Below, piece after piece: positions 1 to 5,056 of a stretch of 7,810 bases of DNA. Source of the stretch: Verrucomicrobia bacterium UBA4286 (GTDB lineage: Bacteria; Verrucomicrobiota; Kiritimatiellia; RFP12; UBA1067). The stretch covers positions 1 through 7,810 of the forward strand of contig DGVK01000143.1 of NCBI GenBank assembly GCA_002395905.1. The letters are read 5' to 3'. The notes beneath the pieces were generated by a model that saw only the letters and a program-made list of their open reading frames with translations, ran no database searches and was not told the origin of the DNA. The position numbers and the translations under genes are program-made. Each line of letters begins with the position of its first letter. The stretch's first letter is position 1.

Positions 1-94
1 CCGTCGAGCGGCTCGCGGAGACGATTACCGGCATCTGGGCCAGCGCCTTCGCGCCGCCCTGTAGTTCTATCTCATCTTTCGCCCATGTTACCAT
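1..94 (-). CDS. DUF1848 family protein, N-terminal fragment (runs off left edge)
   Basis: An ATG at 94-92 opens a reading frame of 31 codons that is still open at base 1, so the 3' part lies outside the window. The peptide begins MVTWAKDEIEL and continues to PVIVSASRST. The V-I-V-S-A-S-R-S-T stretch, preceded by a short W...IEL...G lead, is how I remember DUF1848 proteins beginning (normally followed by D-I-P-A-F). DUF1848 is an uncharacterised family, often discussed as possibly Fe-S or radical-SAM related, so no reaction can be assigned. Base 1 is consistent with the expected Asp codon. An AAAGGAAA Shine-Dalgarno-like stretch lies about 8-11 nt upstream of the ATG, supporting this start. 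A second Met (34-32) just before PVIVSAS is an alternative but less likely start. The ATG sits in a small direct repeat (GTAACATG twice), the second copy being out of frame. Family call is from motif memory on a short fragment. Confidence 0.65.
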   Translation of the reverse strand, partial: MVTWAKDEIELQGGAKALAQMPVIVSASRST

Positions 95-106
95 GTTACT
101 GATTTC

Positions 107-178
107 CTTTTGATGCGGCGCGCTCGGTGATAGCGCCCTACCGATTTCTTGCGGCGCTGCTGGGATCCGCGCCCTACC
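107..178 (-). repeat. Two tandem 36-bp hairpin-forming repeat units
   Basis: Read on the minus strand, unit 1 (178-143) and unit 2 (142-107) each begin GGTAGGGCGC, have an 11-nt variable middle, then GCGCCGCA and an A-rich tail. The 10-mer and the 8-mer are identical in both units, at exactly 36-bp spacing. Within each unit GGCGC pairs with GCGCC (plus-strand arms 153-157/169-173 and 117-121/133-137), giving a 5-bp all-GC stem and an 11-nt loop. The two loops are almost unrelated in sequence; one contains GGATCC. The pair ends about 12 nt upstream of the DUF1848-like ATG, in its probable leader. It could be a REP/BIME-like dispersed element, a protein-binding site pair, or a leader RNA structure; the sequence does not decide between them. 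Confidence 0.7.
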
Positions 179-322
179 AGTTTCCGCGTTCCTTTCCTCT
201 CTCAACCATTACTCGCCCGTAACTGCAAAATCTTACACGCCAATCTCGCGCCCACACGGCGTTCGTCAGCACTGCCGGGGAAGTACACATGCCTGCGATG
301 AGAATTTTGCACTTTGCCAATG

Positions 323-1870
323 TCATGCCAGCACCTCCCAATGGCCGCCCTTAGTTGGACCAACGTGACGGAGGCGACCAGATTCTCTTAGCGCCCTTAG
401 ATTCTTCTCTATGCCTTTTACCGTTAGATTGACTGCAATTGAAAGTTCATGCGCAGAAGCAGTAGGATTGGACACAAGATAGGCCACAATCTTCTCGGCG
501 CTAGACAGCTTTTTCGCTGGCCTCTTTACCCTACTTTCCACCGAACTTTCCACCCTACTTTTCACCCTACTTTCTACCCTACTTTCCACCGAACTTTCCA
601 CCCCAGTTTCTACCCCAGTATTTACCATGGTCTTTTCCACACTTGGCGCTGACATGGGGCGTTTCAGGATAACGCGGAAGTCATCCGCGTCGTCCTCTGT
701 CCATTCGGGGGCGGGGACGCCCCATTCCTTGCATTTTGCAATCATGTCCTCGGTGCCAGTCCCGGATTTTTCGATATAGCCCTTCAGGTACATCGCCCGC
801 GCCAGCAGCGGATTTACCGGCACCGACTTGTGTGTTTTCGATAGCTTGCCGATGGTCATGCCGTGCGGAAGGGATCCCGGGCTCCAGACTTCAAGCCGGT
901 CCTTGAAGAGCATGACCTGTACGCTTGCGTTGCTCGTGTAGTCGCGATGGACGATTGCATTGACTATGGCCTCTTTCACGGCATCGTAAGGCAATTCGAA
1001 CTTTGTCGGAACCTCCGCCGTGTCACCAGTCTCCCTCGTGCCGACCCAGTTGGATATGTGAGACATGACAAAGCGCGTCGCCTGGTCGGCCAGTTCAAAC
1101 ACGTCACCCATGTATATCTGGTGGTCTGCCATCGGCTTCGACACCCTGTCGGCGTAGAACTGGGCGCACTTCACCTCGGATGCGACGAAGAACTTCTGAG
1201 GGCGCTTGCCAAAGAGCAGTGCAGCTGGATTGAGTACGTTGCCATAGTCATCAACGAGCTCAAGTGCCGTGAGCAACTTCTCCACCGACGAGTTCACAGG
1301 AAGATAGAACTGCCGCTTCTCTCGCGCGGTGCGTATGAAGTCGCGAATCTTCGCTACGCTCAAGTCTTTGATTGTAACTCCGGCGGTCTTGGCGGCGTCG
1401 AACGGAAGGACATTTATGAGACCCTTGTCCTCCAGGTGCTTAGCGAGTGCTGCGTAGACCGCAGTGCGCAAATCGTCGTAGCCGACAAAACCCTTGCGGA
1501 CGACATCGTCGTTGACGCGCGAAATGAATGCCGCCTGTCGCGGGTCTGTCTCGCCGGCAGACTTGTCGACAAAGCAGATGCGATACTTGTGCTTTGCCGT
1601 CGCGCGCCGATATTCCCGTTCGGTCGCCGAGACGCCTTTGGGATCGACATTGCCGTATGTGTGGCCGAAGATGCCGAGGTAGATGTCGCAGCCGTCGACT
1701 TCGGCAAGATACACGCCATCGGCCTTCCGTTCCTGCGCCGGGACCTCCTCGAAAAGGAACACCTCAAAGAAGCGCCCGAGGATCGCGTCCTTGCGCAAGT
1801 ACTCCGCAAGCGCCTTACGCTCCTTTGCAAATTCGCGTTGAACGCTCGATATAAAGATTCGACTTTTCAT
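323..1870 (-). CDS. DUF4062 / RecG-like ATP-binding / winged-helix protein
   Basis: A 515-residue protein of three parts. Residues 1-150 match DUF4062 as I know it: it starts KSRIFISSVQREF, then FFEVFLFEE, CDIYLGIFGHTYG and the SATEREYRRA motif. Residues 165-405 match the RecG-like region of COG2865 (HATPase_c_4): NPAALLFGK, SEVKCAQFYA, KEAIVNAIVHRDYTSN (299-314), LEVWSPGSLP and KSGTGTEDM (368-376). Residues 417-449 are a V-E-S-x tetrapeptide linker, and 455-515 look like a winged helix-turn-helix. Proteins of this kind are usually annotated as ATP-binding transcriptional regulators; DUF4062 is often fused to signalling or conflict-type NTPases, so a DNA-binding regulator or defence role is inferred, not shown. 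The N-terminus fits the family exactly, and CAGGGG lies 8 nt upstream of the ATG. Sampled rows are roughly 47-62% GC against roughly 68-70% in the neighbouring operon, a hint of separate origin. It stands alone, with spacers of 120 nt before and 228 nt after. Confidence 0.88.
   Translation of the reverse strand: MKSRIFISSVQREFAKERKALAEYLRKDAILGRFFEVFLFEEVPAQERKADGVYLAEVDGCDIYLGIFGHTYGNVDPKGVSATEREYRRATAKHKYRICFVDKSAGETDPRQAAFISRVNDDVVRKGFVGYDDLRTAVYAALAKHLEDKGLINVLPFDAAKTAGVTIKDLSVAKIRDFIRTAREKRQFYLPVNSSVEKLLTALELVDDYGNVLNPAALLFGKRPQKFFVASEVKCAQFYADRVSKPMADHQIYMGDVFELADQATRFVMSHISNWVGTRETGDTAEVPTKFELPYDAVKEAIVNAIVHRDYTSNASVQVMLFKDRLEVWSPGSLPHGMTIGKLSKTHKSVPVNPLLARAMYLKGYIEKSGTGTEDMIAKCKEWGVPAPEWTEDDADDFRVILKRPMSAPSVEKTMVNTGVETGVESSVESRVESRVKSRVESSVESRVKRPAKKLSSAEKIVAYLVSNPTASAHELSIAVNLTVKGIEKNLRALRESGRLRHVGPTKGGHWEVLA
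531..626 (-). repeat. 12-bp in-frame tandem repeat encoding V-E-S-x linker
   Basis: Eight consecutive 12-bp units lie between the ATPase and winged-helix domains. Plus-strand units are CTACTTTCCACC, GAACTTTCCACC, CTACTTTTCACC, CTACTTTCTACC, CTACTTTCCACC, GAACTTTCCACC, CCAGTTTCTACC and CCAGTATTTACC. Units 1-2 (531-554) and 5-6 (579-602) are a perfect 24-bp duplication 48 bp apart. A degenerate further unit precedes at 519-530. Because the period is a multiple of three, gain or loss of units changes linker length by four residues without a frameshift. The encoded residues (V-E-T-G, V-E-S-S, V-E-S-R, V-K-S-R) are polar and charged, as expected of a flexible spacer. Relatives of this family often carry tetrapeptide repeats (for example T-P-Q-V type) at the same place. 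Confidence 0.93.
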
Positions 1871-1990
1871 GAAATTGCCCCTGCTCTCATAGCCGCGTTC
1901 TTGCTCCTACCGAAGGTTTTTAATGATTGCCTTTCCTGGATGTACGGCCTGGTCGCTTCAGCCAGTGATTCTTTCCGAAACACTTTCCGT
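1871..1990. other. Intergenic spacer, no convincing terminator or promoter
   Basis: This 120-nt gap separates the stop of the sensor phosphatase (TAA, 1993-1991) from the start of the DUF4062 gene. On the minus strand CGGAAAG occurs twice close after the stop. No GC-rich hairpin followed by a T-run is present for the upstream operon, and no clear -35/-10 pair is visible for the DUF4062 gene. Read-through from the operon therefore cannot be excluded, although the gap is much larger than the spacings inside the operon. Confidence 0.5.
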
Positions 1991-4063
1991 TTATTTCTTG
2001 TTTACGAGGTCGATCGTCAGAATGTTGCGTCCGCCGGCGCAACGGTAGGAGATGGAAGAAGCCATCTTCTTCACCATCATTATTCCCAGTCCGCCGATCG
2101 GCCGCTCCTCAGCCGGAAGAGTAGTATCCGGATCGGTGTGGGCCAGCGGATCGTACGGCTTGCCGTCGTCGGTGAAGACGAGCCTCACTCCGGCCGGGCT
2201 GTCAAGCAGTTCGACCGCGAGATCAAAGCCGGTCGCGCCGGAATGCTTTACTATGTTCGAGGCGATTTCGTCAAGGATCACATGGATCTTCGGGGAATCG
2301 GCGGTCTCGATTATCTCGTCGATGAACGCGCTGGCGTCCGCAACGCCTTTCTGGACGGCCAGGAAGGAACGTGCAAATCTGCGGCAGCCCGCCCCGCCGA
2401 CGCCCCCGTCGCCGTTGTACCGCAGAAGAAGCTGGGTGCAGTCGTCGGCAAGTTCCGCCCCGCCGCCATGAGCCGAAACCGCACGGAACAGCGCACGCAG
2501 AAGCGGCGAGTCGCCGCGCTCCAGTGCGACGCCGCCGCTCGCCAGCATCGTCTCTATGGAGAACCTGAGCCGCTCTTCGCCGAAAAGCTCCCCGCGCATG
2601 TCGGGCTGTTCGGTTATGCCGTCGGTGTAGAGATACAGCATGTCGCCTGGCGCAAGCGCGAGCTTGTGGGCGGTGTACGGGAGGCCGCCCATGGCGCCGA
2701 GCATCATGCCTGAACGCGAGCGGATGAACGCCGGGGCCGAGTTTCGCGCCACAAGCACCGGCGGATTATGCCCGGCGTTGACATATGTCACGACTCCCGC
2801 GGCAAGATCGAGCTCGCCTATCCACGCCGTGACGAACATGTTGGCGTCGTTGTCGCGGCTCAAAGCGTCGTTCGCCTCTGCGACGGCTTCTGCAAGAGGC
2901 AGCCCGGTCTGCACCGCCCCCTTGATCGTCGCCTTGGCCCTCATCATGAACAGAGCGGCAGGAATCCCCTTCCCGCTGACATCCGCAATCATGAAAATGA
3001 AATGCCCGGAACCGGTCAGGTAAAGATCGTAAAAGTCTCCGCCGACGTCGCGGGCCGTATGCATGGTCGCGAAAACATCCATTCGCAGCTCTTCGGGGAA
3101 AAGCGGGAACACGCGCGGTATCGCGCTTTCCTGTATGCTCTTCGCCATGGACATCTCTTTGCTGCGCTGCAGGGCGAGCTGGTCTTTTACATAGCTCGCG
3201 ATTACGATTCCCACAAGAATCGAAGCCAGCACAAGCGCCATCCCGTTCAGAAAAGCCGAGGTCGCCACCAGAAGGCGCCGCTCGACGACGGCGGTGCGCT
3301 TCGGTATGACGACATATACGGGGAATCCCTCTATTATCCGCTTTTCGCAGTAGCTGTCTTCTCCAGGATCTTTCCACTGGCCGCCTTCACGGCCGGCTAC
3401 CGGGTGGGAAATTATCGTCCCGTTGTCCGTCGCAATGAAAATCCCGCCGTCGTCGCCGCTCACATGCCAGCCGTGCGTAAGGCCGGTAAGAGCCGACCTC
3501 GCCAGATTGCGGACGGATTTCTCCCTGCCGCCCACCTGGACGAAACCGCCTTCCGGCATCCACACGCCGACGTATTTAATCATTTCACCGCGCAGAGTGT
3601 TCGGGAGAAGCGGCTGCGCGAGCTCGTACCTGTCGGTGAGCAGAGACGCGAATTCCCTCGCCTGGCCTTCGGCCGTGGTGAAATCGAGCGCCCCGACTTC
3701 TTCACGGCGCGCGCTGTGGGTAAGAAGGCCGTCGGCGTTGACGACGCATATCTCGTCCACGCCAAGCTCGTCTGCCAGGATGCGCAGACGGCGGCTCGAT
3801 TCGTCCGGGTCGTTCCACCAGTCGTTTTCGCGCATTTCATAGACTTTGTCGCGCAGCACCATGGCCTGACGGAACATGCGCGCGTCCACGCGCTCGCGGA
3901 TGTCTACGGCCACGTCGTTGAAAACATTGTTGATGATGTTCTGTATCTCGCGACTGGTCATCTTTTCATGAAGCATCCATGTGAGCGCCATGGACGCGAG
4001 AAAGGCGATCGAAACGGCGCCGACTAGCCTGCGGGCGAGTTTGCGCTGGGCCATGCTCTTCAT
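1991..4063 (-). CDS. Membrane sensor with SpoIIE-type phosphatase and RsbW-like kinase domain
   Basis: A 690-residue protein predicted to be anchored in the inner membrane. TM1 is about residues 12-31; an extracytoplasmic Cache-like sensor spans about 32-262 (ILADELGVDEICVVNADG, then GTIISHP and FPVYVVIP near its end); TM2 is about 264-290. After a short linker with AKSIQESAIP, a SpoIIE/RsbU PP2C domain covers about 318-549, with likely metal-binding acidic residues in RDVGGDFYD (D339, D343), ADVSGKG (D361), YTDGITEQ (D481) and LADDCTQ (D540/D541). A C-terminal GHKL ATPase (about 560-690) resembles the anti-sigma kinases RsbW/SpoIIAB: N-box LDEIASNIVKHSG (E599, N603), FTDDGKPYDP and GGLGIMMVKKM. 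Both activities needed to phosphorylate and dephosphorylate a STAS protein are thus in one chain; a STAS gene lies two genes upstream. The start overlaps the upstream stop as ATGA, and AAGGGGGG four bases before the ATG supports it over the Met at residue 4. Catalytic activity is inferred from motifs. Confidence 0.93.
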   Translation of the reverse strand: MKSMAQRKLARRLVGAVSIAFLASMALTWMLHEKMTSREIQNIINNVFNDVAVDIRERVDARMFRQAMVLRDKVYEMRENDWWNDPDESSRRLRILADELGVDEICVVNADGLLTHSARREEVGALDFTTAEGQAREFASLLTDRYELAQPLLPNTLRGEMIKYVGVWMPEGGFVQVGGREKSVRNLARSALTGLTHGWHVSGDDGGIFIATDNGTIISHPVAGREGGQWKDPGEDSYCEKRIIEGFPVYVVIPKRTAVVERRLLVATSAFLNGMALVLASILVGIVIASYVKDQLALQRSKEMSMAKSIQESAIPRVFPLFPEELRMDVFATMHTARDVGGDFYDLYLTGSGHFIFMIADVSGKGIPAALFMMRAKATIKGAVQTGLPLAEAVAEANDALSRDNDANMFVTAWIGELDLAAGVVTYVNAGHNPPVLVARNSAPAFIRSRSGMMLGAMGGLPYTAHKLALAPGDMLYLYTDGITEQPDMRGELFGEERLRFSIETMLASGGVALERGDSPLLRALFRAVSAHGGGAELADDCTQLLLRYNGDGGVGGAGCRRFARSFLAVQKGVADASAFIDEIIETADSPKIHVILDEIASNIVKHSGATGFDLAVELLDSPAGVRLVFTDDGKPYDPLAHTDPDTTLPAEERPIGGLGIMMVKKMASSISYRCAGGRNILTIDLVNKK

Positions 4064-4788
4064 TTCGCCCCCCTTGAAGCTATAACTTCGTCGAGAGCCG
4101 CTTTAAGCCGCGTATTCCCCTTTCGGACGGCTATGCCGAAATTCTCGCGCGTCTCAAGCCGCGACGCCGCGAGCGCACCGCCCGAGCGCTCGGCGTCCAG
4201 CCTCACCGTGCAGCTGTCGAAAAACACAGCGTCCAGCCGGTTCGCTTTAAGATCCGCCACCGCCCGCGCGTATGAATCATAGCGGATCGGGTCGATATTG
4301 TGGGATGTAAGGTATAGATCGTAGGTCGAAGCGTCCATCGTCGCGACACGAATCGTCTCGGCGCGAATCATAGTCGGCATCCTGTCGCTCGCACGGTAGA
4401 GGAACATTCCTCCCTCTGTGGCATATGGAATCGAAAAATCGACAGCCTGCCTGCGCCCCTCGGTTATCGTTATGCCCGATGCCGCAAGATCGGCTTCTCC
4501 GGTGCTCACCATCGGAAGAAGGTCGGGGAACTTCGCCTTGCGGACTTCGATCCTGCATCCAAGCCTGGCCGCCGCCTCTTTTGCAATATCTATTTCGATC
4601 CCGACTATCTCGCCCGTCGCGGCGTCCGGGTACGAGTAGGGAGGCGTGTCGGTCGTTGTAACGAGAACGAGAGTGCGGCTGTCGCCGTGCGGCGCGGCGC
4701 CGTCCTGGGCGCGGCGGTCGCAGCCGGCGAAAAACGCCGGGACGAGAACGGCGAGAACCGTCAGACAAGTCCGAAAAGCTCGCTGCAT
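4060..4788 (-). CDS. Family 3 extracellular solute-binding lipoprotein
   Basis: A 242-residue, amino-acid-type periplasmic binding protein (SBP_bac_3 fold). Residues 1-22 form a signal peptide (positive n-region QRAFR, hydrophobic TVLAVLVPAFF) ending in an F-A-G-C lipobox, so Cys23 is the likely lipidated residue. The -3 Phe is slightly unusual. Family hallmarks are TPPYSYPDAATGEIVGIEID (49-68), ADLAASGITITEGRRQAVDF (99-118) followed by SIPY, and the second-lobe LKANRLDAVFFDS (180-192). The ligand is probably a polar amino acid or similar small molecule, but specificity cannot be read from sequence. No permease or ATPase gene is nearby; instead it lies between a STAS gene and a sensor phosphatase. 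A signal-sensing role rather than import is therefore plausible (inference). The ATG overlaps the STAS gene by 28 nt; it is preferred because no later in-frame start would keep the signal peptide. Its own stop overlaps the next start by 4 nt. Confidence 0.92.
   Translation of the reverse strand: MQRAFRTCLTVLAVLVPAFFAGCDRRAQDGAAPHGDSRTLVLVTTTDTPPYSYPDAATGEIVGIEIDIAKEAAARLGCRIEVRKAKFPDLLPMVSTGEADLAASGITITEGRRQAVDFSIPYATEGGMFLYRASDRMPTMIRAETIRVATMDASTYDLYLTSHNIDPIRYDSYARAVADLKANRLDAVFFDSCTVRLDAERSGGALAASRLETRENFGIAVRKGNTRLKAALDEVIASRGAK
4066..4075 (-). promoter_or_regulatory. Strong Shine-Dalgarno at the ATGA overlap
   Basis: On the minus strand AAGGGGGG followed by CGAA precedes the ATG of the sensor phosphatase. 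It lies inside the last codons of the lipoprotein gene (S-R-G-A-K), just before the ATGA stop/start. The combination suggests translational coupling plus independent ribosome recruitment, keeping the two proteins in related amounts. Confidence 0.7.
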
Positions 4789-5054
4789 CCCGTTATCTCG
4801 AAAACACCGCGCACCGTTTCGTTGGCGTTGACAACCGACATCTTTCCGCCGGACCCCATAAGCGCCTTCTTCGCGGTCAGAAGCACTCTGAGCCCTGCGG
4901 ACGAAATGTATTCAAGCCCTGCAAAGTCAAACTCGACTTCTGTGACGCCGGCGTCGGCGAGCGCTTCCTCCAGTTCCGGCGCGGTGTTTGTATCGAGCCT
5001 GCCCTGGACCGCGATGGCGAGTCTGCCGCCATCCTTTCGCTTTTCTATCTGCAT
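4761..5054 (-). CDS. STAS-domain anti-sigma factor antagonist
   Basis: A 97-residue single-domain protein of the SpoIIAA/RsbV type and of normal length for the family. The order is a beta-rich start (GGRLAIAVQGRLDTNTAPEL, 9-28), a central V-E-F-D-F-A-G-L-E-Y-I-S-S-A-G-L-R-V-L-L block (40-59) and a C-terminal helix. By alignment with the D-S-S/T-G-L motif of SpoIIAA and RsbV, Ser52 is the likely phospho-acceptor; the preceding Asp is replaced by Ser51, a variant I know from many free-standing STAS proteins. Such proteins bind an RsbW-like kinase when unphosphorylated and release its usual partner; a SpoIIE-type phosphatase reactivates them. Both partner domains are fused in the protein encoded two genes downstream. 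The start is set by GAGG seven bases upstream and lies 2 nt after the stop of the large surface protein. The 3' end overlaps the lipoprotein gene by 28 nt. Confidence 0.93.
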   Translation of the reverse strand: MQIEKRKDGGRLAIAVQGRLDTNTAPELEEALADAGVTEVEFDFAGLEYISSAGLRVLLTAKKALMGSGGKMSVVNANETVRGVFEITGCSELFGLV

Positions 5055-5056
5055 TG

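Noticed and set aside
224..311. Inverted repeat TGCAAAAT / ATTTTGCA
   Set aside because: An exact 8-bp match 72 nt apart in AT-rich spacer is weak; it has no T-run and no flanking stem extension, so it is not called as a terminator or operator.
449..652. Plus-strand frame with T-F-H-P repeats
   Set aside because: The repeat is the antisense reading of the V-E-S-x linker; the minus-strand frame has domain support on both sides.
1906..1922. Possible terminator (ACC-GAA-GGT then T5) on the plus strand
   Set aside because: The stem is only three base pairs and there is no plus-strand gene for it to serve.
863..2713. 616-codon plus-strand open frame
   Set aside because: It runs antisense across the DUF4062 gene, the spacer and the phosphatase C-terminus, all of which have clear family motifs. 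Its own translation shows no recognisable domain and is rich in Arg/His/Val as expected of antisense frames in GC-rich DNA.
2768..4027. 419-codon plus-strand open frame
   Set aside because: It is antisense to the sensor phosphatase, whose motifs are intact along the same stretch.
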